This document shows, piece after piece, positions 1 through 5,954 of a DNA stretch of 6,877 nucleotides. The position numbers and the translations under genes are program-made. Source of the DNA: Bacteroidota bacterium (lineage in GTDB: Bacteria; Bacteroidota; Ignavibacteria; Ignavibacteriales; Ignavibacteriaceae). The DNA lies in the NCBI GenBank assembly GCA_022567875.1, contig JADFGB010000057.1, positions 1 through 6,877 on the forward strand. The letters run 5' to 3'. Below the pieces are notes generated by a model. The model was not told the origin of the DNA. It saw only the letters and a list, made by a program, of their open reading frames with translations, and ran no database searches. Position 1 is the stretch's first letter; every line of letters starts with the position of its first letter.

Positions 1-1
1 A

Positions 2-127
2 ATTTCCCGGGATGTTGAAATCGTTTTTTTCACGAAACAGCGCTATTTGACCATGGAGAGTAACGACGCGCAGGTACGGAGGGTTTCCGTCCCTCTTGCG
101 TGGTTTGGGGTCGATTTGACGACCTGA
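2..127 (+). CDS. Partial plus-strand reading frame, possible C-terminal fragment of a DUF2442-like protein
   Basis: This frame is open from the window edge to a TGA at 125-127, about 41 residues, so any start would lie outside the window. It is clearly GC-richer than the DNA to its right and is the only plus-strand stretch that does not shadow a minus-strand gene. The peptide contains RVSVPLAWF, which resembles the 'isvPLaWfprL' core of DUF2442 proteins, small proteins of unknown function often found near toxin-antitoxin genes. The usual continuation after that core is absent: the frame reads GVDLTT and stops. It could therefore be a truncated or decayed copy, or a chance open frame. The family link is from memory of the motif only and is weak. 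Confidence 0.25.
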   Translation: MSRDVEIVFFTKQRYLTMESNDAQVRRVSVPLAWFGVDLTT

Positions 128-158
128 TTACTATTTTTCCCAAAGAGAAAATGAAAAA

Positions 159-300
159 CAATATTCAAAATTAAAAATACAAAATGAAAAATGAAAATTG
201 ATATTCAAAAATTAAAAACGAAAATTAAAAATCAATATTCAAAATTAAAAATACAAAATGAAAACCAATATTCAAAATTAATAATATAAAATTAATAAAA
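159..300. repeat. AT-rich degenerate direct repeats, about four copies
   Basis: A 32-nt unit at 159-190 recurs exactly at 233-264. Diverged copies start near 200 and 266, so the spacing is about 33-40 nt. Each copy begins with (c/g)atattcaaaa and is made almost entirely of A and T. The units abut with no unique spacers. No gene is visible between 128 and 340; this repeat fills most of that gap. It is probably non-coding intergenic repeat expansion of the kind seen in AT-rich Bacteroidota/Chlorobi-type genomes. Confidence 0.7.
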
Positions 301-311
301 GATTGTTTTGT

Positions 312-356
312 AAAAAAAATATTGTCTTGTTTTGGAAATGTTAATTTACAAAACAA
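312..356 (-). terminator. Probable Rho-independent terminator overlapping the 112-aa gene's stop codon
   Basis: On the minus strand the arms TTGTTTTG (349-356) and CAAAACAA (327-334) pair over 8 bp. After one mismatch (335/348), AAAT/ATTT (344-347 and 336-339) extends the stem to a 4-nt loop. Seven nucleotides past the stem is a run of eight U residues (312-319). The stop codon (341-343) falls in the loop, so the stem's 5' arm encodes the last residues of the upstream protein. It would end transcription of the minus-strand kinase cluster. The gap between stem and U-tract and the AT-rich stem lower confidence. Confidence 0.6.
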
Positions 357-679
357 CTTGGCAGAATAAATATTTTTTTAATTCTGCTTGTCTTTAATTT
401 GTTGCCGAATTCAAGAAACAAACCACAGGCAGCTACAACGTCTGTCTTAATTATACTGCCGCCCCAAGTACAGCCAATTATTGTTGTTCTTACTTCTGAT
501 AGATTGTTCTTTTCAAACCAGCCGCCGGAAACAAAATAAAATCCGTTCTTTCCAACTTTAATTTTATAGGTTGAGTTTTTAGTCTTTACAAACAAAAAAT
601 CACCAGGATTAACTTCACTCTTTCTTATTTGAGGAAGTTTATTGCTTTGCCCCACAATATTTTTTAGTAATAATTTCAT
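341..679 (-). CDS. Small conserved hypothetical protein in the kinase operon
   Basis: This 112-aa protein has no signal peptide, no transmembrane helix and no recognisable catalytic motif. Its pattern is mostly beta-strand: PGDFLFVKTKNSTYKIKV, then GFYFVSGGWF, then IIGCTWGGSIIK, then a GLFLEFGNKLKTSRIKKI tail. The 'G(S/C)T(W/F)GGS..K......GL.(M/L)E(F/L)....(I/L).TS.(V/I)..I' layout resembles a small uncharacterised protein family I recall from bacteria rich in Ser/Thr kinases; I know no function for it. The ATG at 677-679 lies 11 nt after the stop of the 906-aa kinase and has no clear Shine-Dalgarno sequence, which fits translation as the distal cistron of the same transcript. Its stop codon sits within a terminator hairpin. 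A role linked to the kinase is inferred from position only. Confidence 0.75.
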   Translation of the reverse strand: MKLLLKNIVGQSNKLPQIRKSEVNPGDFLFVKTKNSTYKIKVGKNGFYFVSGGWFEKNNLSEVRTTIIGCTWGGSIIKTDVVAACGLFLEFGNKLKTSRIKKIFILPSCFVN

Positions 680-690
680 TTATAGACTTT

Positions 691-3411
691 TTAATTACTC
701 TTATTTATTAATCCTTGCCAATTATGTATATAAGTAATAGGTGATATTTTTGCTTTACCCTTTGCTAACTCAGCCAAAAATGTTTTACCGTCAATAGTAA
801 CATCATAAATATAATTTATTGTTTTGTTCGTATAACTAAAAATTAACTGAGGAGCACCCACAACAAATTTTGTATCTGAAATATTAATTTTTACATTATA
901 AAACTTTCTATCCAGTGAAGAGTAAAATATACTTTTTCCGTCTTTTGCCCAGAAACTCGCTATTGCACCGTCAATGGAAATCTGCCATTTACCAACGCCG
1001 TTATTGAAAGGTTTTACATAAGATTGCGGCTTTCCTGTTTCATCCGAGGTATAACAAATCCATTTTGAATCAGGTGAAAAGGTAGCATCACGTTCACTAA
1101 ACTTAGTATTAATAAAATTAATTACTTTGTTGCTGTCGCCTAAATCAATTATTTTAACATCCCATTTTGTACCGGAAGAAAATGTACTATATACTATATA
1201 TTTTCCATCTTTAGACCAGTCGGTAGGAATTTGAATAAAATTCGATTCATAAATTAATTCAGCATCACCGGAACCGTCGATATTCTTAACAAAAAGATTC
1301 ATAATCTTGTCTGGGTTAGATGCATAAACAACTTTCTTTCCGTCGGGTGAAAATACAGGGGTAACATCGTAATTAAGATTAAAAGTTACTCTTGAAGAAA
1401 TTTTTCTTTTTAAATCATATATCCATATATCTGCGTTTTTTCCCTCTTTGTCCAATACTCCGTATGATATTTGTTTATCATCAGGTGAAAATTTTGCAAA
1501 AAATTCAATTGCTATATCCTGTATATTTTCCAGAATATGTCCTCTTCTATCTAAAAGAACAAGCTTTCTATTTTCGGTATTTTTATGCTGGAAAATTAAA
1601 CTGCCTTTATCTGAAACTGAGAATGCACCTTTTATACGCGGTTCAAAATAATTTAGATTACCTGTTATCGTTTGCACATCATCTCCAACTTTGAAATTAT
1701 CCGGATCGAAATCTAGACTCATTAAAGTTGATTGACGAATAAAAAATATTCTCCCATCAGCATATTGAGCATTTGAGGCAGTGTTAAATAAAGATTTATT
1801 TAAATCACCGTTTACAGATGCAACTTTTATTTCATCAGTGGGGCTACCACTGTAAAATGAGTTTTGTATTGAATATATAAAGTGTTCACCATCCGGTAAG
1901 AAATAGGGAAATCGCAAACTTTGATCGGCATTGGATGTATCTGCTTTTACAAGTAGTAACGGCTCACCTCCGTTGGCAGAAACTTTATACAATCCACCTG
2001 TAGGTGCGCGTGCAAATACAATAATATTAGATCGATTCCAAGATCCTCCTCGTCCTGCAATAGCATCACATATTTTTAACGGAGAACCTGAATTGATATC
2101 TATTTTCATCAAACTTCCGTTTGTAAAATATGCAATTTGTTTTCCGTCCGGTGACCAGAAAGGATACCACGCACCATCCGTTCCTTTCAATTCGTTTGCT
2201 TGTAGTGATTTTAATGGCCTTACCCAAAGTTTTGTAATTCCTAAAGAATCTCTTGCAACAAAAACAATTTTTGTTCCGTCCTTTGAAAGTTCGTATCCTG
2301 CGCCGTCACCTCCAACATATTGTGTTCCAGGAGGAGGTATAATTGAAGATTGTGTAGTTAATTTATTACTATCAGAATTGTTTGAACTGTTTAATACGTA
2401 TAAAAGTGTAATAGCCAAAAAAAATACAATGACCCATGGAATAAGTTTTAAACCGAAAATATTCTGTAAATCAAAACGTTTGTTAAAAATTTCAATTGCA
2501 ATGGAACCCGAAGATTTTGAAGTTACAGGCTGAGAAGTTGTTGTTTGATAAGCAGCAGAATTTACATTATACATTCTGCTTGTTCTGTTGCCTGTGGATA
2601 CTCTTTTTATCTTTCTTAAGTTCTTAGCAAGTTCTTTTGCCGATTGACATCTCTCATCTTTGTCCTTTTCCAAACACTCAAGTATAAGTCCGTCAAGTTG
2701 TGGGTCTATGTCTGCTTTTACCGTTGCAATTGGCGGGGCCTCTACATTTACAATTTCATACATTATTGCTGTCTCGTGCATTCCCTTAAAAGGGGACTCA
2801 CCTGCAAAAAGTTCATACATAACAACACCAAGTGAGAATATATCACTTCTGTGGTCAACATCTAAACCCTGTACTTGCTCGGGTGACATATAGCCCATTG
2901 TTCCCATAGTAGTGCCGGCTTTAGTCAGTCTGCTTACATTACTGTCAGTATATAGTTTAGCCAAACCAAAATCCATTATCTGAACAATACCGTCCTTTCT
3001 AATCATAATGTTTTCCGGTTTTATATCACGGTGGACAATACCTTTCTCGTGAGCAGCAGCAAGTCCCTCTGCAGCTTGGACACCTATATCGAGTATTCTT
3101 TTCTCTGAAAGGTTTTCTTTCTTCTCTCTGAGAGTAACACCGTCAATATATTCCATAACAATAAAGAGTTTCCCTTCGTCTTCTTGTATGTCATAAATTG
3201 TACAAATATTAGGATGATTAATTGCAGAAGCAGCTTTAGCTTCTTGAATGAATCTCGCTTTCTCATCTTCTGTAGTTGTAAGCTGAGAGGGGAGAAACTT
3301 GAGTGCAACAAAGCGGTCTAGTTTAGTGTCTTTTGCTTTGTAAACGGTTCCCATCCCGCCTTCGCCAATTTGCTCAAGTATCTCGTATTGCAATATCGTT
3401 TTACCAATCAT
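691..3411 (-). CDS. Transmembrane Ser/Thr protein kinase with C-terminal TolB/WD40-like beta-propeller
   Basis: This 906-aa protein is a Hanks-type (PknB-like) kinase predicted to phosphorylate Ser/Thr of unknown substrates. The kinase domain spans about residues 9-270 and its key residues are intact: glycine loop GEGGMGTV (16-23), VALK lysine K38, helix-C glutamate E57, HRDIKPEN (127-134) with catalytic D129, DFG (147-149), and the P+1 region GTMGYMSPEQ (170-179). A polar linker (about 271-320) leads to one hydrophobic helix, about 324-340. The remaining ~560 residues, predicted extracytoplasmic, contain repeated PD40/TolB-type blades such as WSPDGKQIAY, FSPDDKQISY, FSPDGKKVVY and FSPDSKWICYTSDETG. 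The C-terminus (SPITYIHNW) resembles the usual end of this family, so the protein looks full length. The start is supported by AGGAG (3418-3422) 6 nt upstream. It follows a 48-codon stub whose TGA overlaps its ATG and precedes the 112-aa gene by 11 nt. The propeller may sense a ligand or bind a partner; that is inference. Confidence 0.95.
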   Translation of the reverse strand: MIGKTILQYEILEQIGEGGMGTVYKAKDTKLDRFVALKFLPSQLTTTEDEKARFIQEAKAASAINHPNICTIYDIQEDEGKLFIVMEYIDGVTLREKKENLSEKRILDIGVQAAEGLAAAHEKGIVHRDIKPENIMIRKDGIVQIMDFGLAKLYTDSNVSRLTKAGTTMGTMGYMSPEQVQGLDVDHRSDIFSLGVVMYELFAGESPFKGMHETAIMYEIVNVEAPPIATVKADIDPQLDGLILECLEKDKDERCQSAKELAKNLRKIKRVSTGNRTSRMYNVNSAAYQTTTSQPVTSKSSGSIAIEIFNKRFDLQNIFGLKLIPWVIVFFLAITLLYVLNSSNNSDSNKLTTQSSIIPPPGTQYVGGDGAGYELSKDGTKIVFVARDSLGITKLWVRPLKSLQANELKGTDGAWYPFWSPDGKQIAYFTNGSLMKIDINSGSPLKICDAIAGRGGSWNRSNIIVFARAPTGGLYKVSANGGEPLLLVKADTSNADQSLRFPYFLPDGEHFIYSIQNSFYSGSPTDEIKVASVNGDLNKSLFNTASNAQYADGRIFFIRQSTLMSLDFDPDNFKVGDDVQTITGNLNYFEPRIKGAFSVSDKGSLIFQHKNTENRKLVLLDRRGHILENIQDIAIEFFAKFSPDDKQISYGVLDKEGKNADIWIYDLKRKISSRVTFNLNYDVTPVFSPDGKKVVYASNPDKIMNLFVKNIDGSGDAELIYESNFIQIPTDWSKDGKYIVYSTFSSGTKWDVKIIDLGDSNKVINFINTKFSERDATFSPDSKWICYTSDETGKPQSYVKPFNNGVGKWQISIDGAIASFWAKDGKSIFYSSLDRKFYNVKINISDTKFVVGAPQLIFSYTNKTINYIYDVTIDGKTFLAELAKGKAKISPITYIHNWQGLINKSN

Positions 3412-3417
3412 TTTGTT

Positions 3418-3422
3418 CTCCT
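3418..3422 (-). promoter_or_regulatory. Ribosome binding site of the 906-aa kinase, inside stub ORF 1
   Basis: AGGAG on the minus strand lies 6 nt before the ATG at 3409-3411. It is one of the strongest Shine-Dalgarno matches in the window and supports this start. It lies within the coding frame of stub ORF 1, so ribosomes translating the stub would pass through it. Confidence 0.75.
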
Positions 3423-3446
3423 AAAATTCAAGTTACTTTGGCTACG

Positions 3447-3478
3447 GCCTGTCTCGGCTTGACCGAGCCAAGACGGGC
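3447..3478. repeat. GC-rich imperfect inverted repeat at the end of stub 1
   Basis: Read on the minus strand, GCC-GTCT-GGCT pairs with AGCC-AGAC-GGC across a 6-nt loop. One C/A mismatch and one T/G wobble give a stem of about 12 pairs including the wobble. It begins where kinase homology in the stub is lost. It is far more GC-rich than the surrounding DNA, and it shares the outer GTCT/AGAC arms with the inverted repeat at 5733-5763. It may be a small palindromic mobile element of REP type, or an RNA hairpin 5' of the 906-aa kinase. Confidence 0.65.
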
Positions 3479-3521
3479 GGACAAGTCCTCCTTCGCCAAG
3501 TTTTTCAATTATTTTATAATG

Positions 3522-3541
3522 CAATCCGCTGCGGCGGATTG
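3522..3541. repeat. Small GC-rich palindrome inserted in stub 1
   Basis: The arms CAATCCGC and GCGGATTG (8 bp) flank a 4-nt loop. Compared with the kinase start consensus (MIGKTI followed directly by LHY-type residues), the palindrome core accounts for 12 extra in-frame bases encoding RRSG. The same insert, RRGG, occupies the identical codon position in stub 2. Confidence 0.75.
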
Positions 3542-3572
3542 TTTTGCCGATCATAGATTATTCCTTATGATT

Positions 3573-5702
3573 TTATTTGTCTTTCATTATTTCAATAAAT
3601 ACGGGCTCCTGTCTAATATTCACAAGGTCACTATCTCGTTTTGCCCATTCATAATCCTGGAAACCTGCAGCAAATGCGTTTTTAATTGCTTCGATTGCTG
3701 TTTTCTTATCATTTAACAATGAATAAAAACAGGCTGCATTATATAGCATTAGCGGATCGTTTGGATTTAGCTCGACTGCCTTCGCAGCTTCATTTTTAGC
3801 TTGTTCAATATTTTCAGTTATTACTAAACTATTAGCATAATAAATATGTGCCCTTGCATCATCAGGATGCTGCATAAAATATCTCGGATAAACCTTCAAT
3901 GATTCATTAACTATCTGTTTACTTTTTCCTTTTTCTCCTAATCTGTCATATGCTAGTGACATATCGAAATAAGCTGAAAAGAAATCAGGATTTAATTCAA
4001 TTACCTTTTTAAATAAATCTATAGCTTCTTTATCTCTGTCAGTACTATGATATATTCTTCCAAGAATCCAATAGCCGTTAAAATTCTGAGGATCAAGTTC
4101 TATAGCTCTATTACCGGCAGTAAAAGCTTCTTCATTTGATTTTTTATAAAAATATGCAAGAGCAAGGGAAGAGTATGCGTCCGATAAAGAAGAGTTATAA
4201 GTGATAGCCTTTAGACTGGATTCTATTGCATTGTCAAGCCAATGGACTTTACTTTCAAAATATTGATAAAGAACCGCATAAGCTTCTCCGAGACCGGCAT
4301 AAGCTTCGGCATAACGAGTATCAAATTCAATAGCTTTCTGAAATAACTGTATTGCAAAATTAATAGTGTTTTTTGTTCGTTTGTTCAAAAAATCTCTTGC
4401 TCTTAAATAGCAATCAAATGCTTCAGGATTTACAGTAGCTCTTTTTTCAAGAACTATTTTTTCCAATGGAGTAAGTTTCAACATCAATGCATCCACAATT
4501 TGTTTTGAAACTGACTCCTGTATATCAAAAATGTCTGCAAGTTTTCCTTTATATGTCTCTGCCCAAAGTTGTTCATCACTTTCTACATCTATTAACTGAG
4601 CAGTTATTCTAAGATCATCGTGAAATTTTCTTACGCTGCCTTCCATTATATACCTAACACCAAGTTCTCTTCCAATAATTTTAATATCTTTTTTGGTCCC
4701 TTTATATTGCATAGAAGTTGTTCTGGAAACAACGCGCATATTTTTTAACCTGGAGAGATTTGCAATTAATTCTTCGGTTAATCCATCGCCAAAATATTCA
4801 TTTTCTTTATCAGAACTGATATTACCAAAAGGTAGGACAGCAATTGCCTTTTTTTTGTTATTACTCTCGTTATCTTCTATTTCATTTTTGATGTCAGATA
4901 AATCAGATATCAGTTCTGAAAGATTCTGAAATCTTTTCTCCGGATCTTTTACTAACATTTTCATTACAATATTGTCAATCTGAATTGGAATTTTTCTATC
5001 AAGAATGCTTGGAGCAGGCGGTTCTTCATTTACTATTAAATAAAGTAATGCTGCTTCATGCTCAGCATTAAATAAAGTCTCCCCGGTTAACATTTCATAA
5101 AAAACAACACCGAGAGACCAGATATCAGACCTTTGATCAGCATTTAATCCCTGTGCTTGTTCGGGTGACATATACGAAAGTGTGCCGAGTGATGTACCGG
5201 TTTTAGTTATTCCTGTACTTTCTTTCAATTTTGCTAGACCAAAATCCATTAATTTTAGTTTGTCTCCAGGGGAAATCATAATATTTTCACTTTTAATGTC
5301 ACGATGAATTATTTCTTTGTCATGGGCAGCTTTCAGACCATTTGCAATAATTGTTAACCATTCAGCAGCTAATAAAAATGGTAAGCCAGAACCGGATTTT
5401 AAATCCGATAAATATGCTTTCAGTGTTTGTCCCTCAACAAATTCCATTACCATAAAAAAAGAATCATTGTATTCATCAATTTCATATATACTCATAATGT
5501 TAGGATGATTTAAAGAAGCTACAGCTTTTGCTTCCTGCATAAATCTTTTTTTGCTTTCATCAGAAGAGGCTAGGTGGGGGGGGAGGAATTTTATTGCAAC
5601 AAAACGATCAAGTTTATTATCTTGAGCTTTATATACCACTCCCATACCACCTTCTCCGATTTTATCAATTATTTTATAGTGTGAAATAGTTTTTCCAATC
5701 AT
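3573..5702 (-). CDS. Soluble Ser/Thr protein kinase with TolB_N/FlgO-like domain and TPR repeats
   Basis: This 709-aa protein is a Hanks-type kinase fused to a scaffold-like C-terminus. The kinase domain (about 9-272) has the glycine loop GEGGMGVV (16-23), VAIK lysine K38, E57, catalytic D135 in HRDIKSEN (133-140; Ser replaces the usual Pro), DFG (153-155) and GTLSYMSPEQ (173-182). A short charged linker leads to a domain at about 285-410, starting AIAVLPFGNISSD and including EYFGDGLTEEL, GVRYIMEGSVRK and ITAQLIDVESDEQLW. This is the hallmark of the TolB-N/FlgO-like domain found in many kinases and adenylate cyclases. From about residue 425 to the end there are several TPRs (for example AIDLFKKVIELNPD). 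No hydrophobic helix is visible anywhere, so it is predicted cytoplasmic, unlike the neighbouring 906-aa kinase. GGAG (5710-5713) 7 nt upstream supports the start. A C8 tract follows the lysine motif and an A8 tract lies at K283-K285. Stub 2's TGA overlaps its ATG. Confidence 0.95.
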   Translation of the reverse strand: MIGKTISHYKIIDKIGEGGMGVVYKAQDNKLDRFVAIKFLPPHLASSDESKKRFMQEAKAVASLNHPNIMSIYEIDEYNDSFFMVMEFVEGQTLKAYLSDLKSGSGLPFLLAAEWLTIIANGLKAAHDKEIIHRDIKSENIMISPGDKLKLMDFGLAKLKESTGITKTGTSLGTLSYMSPEQAQGLNADQRSDIWSLGVVFYEMLTGETLFNAEHEAALLYLIVNEEPPAPSILDRKIPIQIDNIVMKMLVKDPEKRFQNLSELISDLSDIKNEIEDNESNNKKKAIAVLPFGNISSDKENEYFGDGLTEELIANLSRLKNMRVVSRTTSMQYKGTKKDIKIIGRELGVRYIMEGSVRKFHDDLRITAQLIDVESDEQLWAETYKGKLADIFDIQESVSKQIVDALMLKLTPLEKIVLEKRATVNPEAFDCYLRARDFLNKRTKNTINFAIQLFQKAIEFDTRYAEAYAGLGEAYAVLYQYFESKVHWLDNAIESSLKAITYNSSLSDAYSSLALAYFYKKSNEEAFTAGNRAIELDPQNFNGYWILGRIYHSTDRDKEAIDLFKKVIELNPDFFSAYFDMSLAYDRLGEKGKSKQIVNESLKVYPRYFMQHPDDARAHIYYANSLVITENIEQAKNEAAKAVELNPNDPLMLYNAACFYSLLNDKKTAIEAIKNAFAAGFQDYEWAKRDSDLVNIRQEPVFIEIMKDK

Positions 5703-5709
5703 AGCTTTA

Positions 5710-5713
5710 CTCC
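5710..5713 (-). promoter_or_regulatory. Ribosome binding site of the 709-aa kinase, inside stub ORF 2
   Basis: GGAG on the minus strand lies 7 nt before the ATG at 5700-5702, supporting this start. As with the other kinase, it lies within the upstream stub frame. Confidence 0.65.
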
Positions 5714-5732
5714 GTTATAATGTATAGACGAG

Positions 5733-5763
5733 GTCTCAGCCGTTCCGCTTTGCGGAACGAGAC
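5733..5763. repeat. GC-rich inverted repeat at the end of stub 2
   Basis: The arms GTCTC (5733-5737) with GAGAC (5759-5763), and GTTCCGC (5742-5748) with GCGGAAC (5752-5758), form a 12-bp stem with a TTT loop and a 4-nt AGCC bulge on one side. It starts where kinase homology stops in stub 2, at the same relative place as the repeat 3447-3478 in stub 1. A palindromic mobile repeat or an RNA hairpin is likely. Only these two related copies are visible in the window. Confidence 0.7.
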
Positions 5764-5798
5764 GGACTTCGCCTAATTTCTTAATTATCTCATAATGT

Positions 5799-5816
5799 AG
5801 TCCGCCGCGGCGGATT
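5799..5816. repeat. Perfect GC palindrome inserted in stub 2
   Basis: TCCGCCGCGGCGGA (5801-5814) is a perfect 14-bp palindrome in an AT-rich setting. It supplies the extra in-frame codons RRGG between MIGKTI and LHY, at the same site as the palindrome in stub 1. Confidence 0.75.
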
Positions 5817-5867
5817 GTTTTGCCAATCATATATATTCCCTATTATTTAAGTTAATTTTTTATTGTC

Positions 5868-5898
5868 ATTTCTATTCCGGTTTAGCTGGAGTAGAAAT
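5868..5898. other. Strong hairpin between the ABM gene and stub 2
   Basis: The arms ATTTCTATTCC (5868-5878) and GGAGTAGAAAT (5888-5898) pair over 11 positions with a single G/T wobble around a 9-nt loop. It lies in the 124-nt gap between the ABM gene stop and stub 2. On the minus strand it is followed by GACAATAAAAAATT rather than a U-tract, so it is not a standard terminator for the upstream gene. A T-rich stretch follows it on the plus strand. It may be a processing or stabilising stem between cistrons, or a bidirectional element. No other feature is visible in 5831-5954. Confidence 0.5.
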
Positions 5899-5954
5899 CT
5901 TTCATTTTTCTTATTAGAAAAGATATCTCAGTCCTTCCTCCTTCGATATAACAA

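Larger units (their letters stand above)
3408..3554 (-). pseudogene. Kinase N-terminal stub ORF 1 (48 codons), overlapping the 906-aa kinase start
   Basis: The frame starts with ATG at 3552-3554, 18 nt after the stop of the 709-aa kinase, with AAGGA about 7 nt upstream. It encodes MIGKTI, then RRSG, then LHYKIIEKLGEGG. Apart from the four-residue RRSG insert, this matches the first ~19 residues of both full kinases in the window, through to the glycine loop. After GEGG the homology stops and the frame runs into a GC-rich inverted repeat (VRPSWLGQAETGR) before ending at TGA 3408-3410, which overlaps the ATG of the downstream kinase (ATGA). No catalytic residues are present, so it cannot be a kinase. 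It is either a remnant of a deleted tandem kinase or a translated leader peptide coupled to the next gene. Homology to kinase N-termini is clear; translation is unproven. Confidence 0.7.
5699..5830 (-). pseudogene. Kinase N-terminal stub ORF 2 (43 codons), overlapping the 709-aa kinase start
   Basis: The frame opens with ATG at 5828-5830 and reads MIGKTI, then RRGG, then LHYEIIKKLGE. It is almost the same as stub 1 and matches the N-termini of the full kinases apart from the RRGG insert. Homology ends at GE of the glycine loop, where a GC-rich inverted repeat begins (5733-5763). The frame then continues to TGA at 5699-5701, overlapping the ATG of the 709-aa kinase (ATGA). Only a weak GGGAA precedes its own start. 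It has no kinase function. The relation to stub 1 suggests either duplication of a stub-plus-kinase unit or repeated formation of the same structure. Whether it is translated is unknown. Confidence 0.7.

Noticed and set aside
73..100. Imperfect hairpin (CGCA...ACGGA/TCCGT...TGCG) near the left edge
   Set aside because: A stem can be drawn, but a competing GAGGG/CCCTC pairing exists and no U-tract follows on either strand. It also lies inside the open frame 2-127, so a terminator call is not justified.
159..300. Possible CRISPR array
   Set aside because: The units are AT-only-like, degenerate, irregularly spaced and directly adjacent without unique spacers. No cas gene is present.
1931..2533. 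200-codon open frame on the plus strand
   Set aside because: It lies wholly opposite the propeller region of the 906-aa kinase and has no family resemblance. It is an antisense shadow of a strongly supported gene.
3084..3311. 75-codon minus-strand frame inside the 906-aa kinase gene
   Set aside because: It is an out-of-frame reading of the kinase domain coding sequence, with no independent start signal.
3333..3716. 127-codon plus-strand open frame spanning stub 1 and both kinase ends
   Set aside because: It covers the antisense of three minus-strand features, and its peptide has no recognisable motif. It is better explained as a shadow.
5712..5721. TATAAT-like box near the 709-aa kinase start
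   Set aside because: The TATAAT reads on the plus strand, away from the kinase, and no -35 partner was evident. It lies within stub 2 coding sequence.
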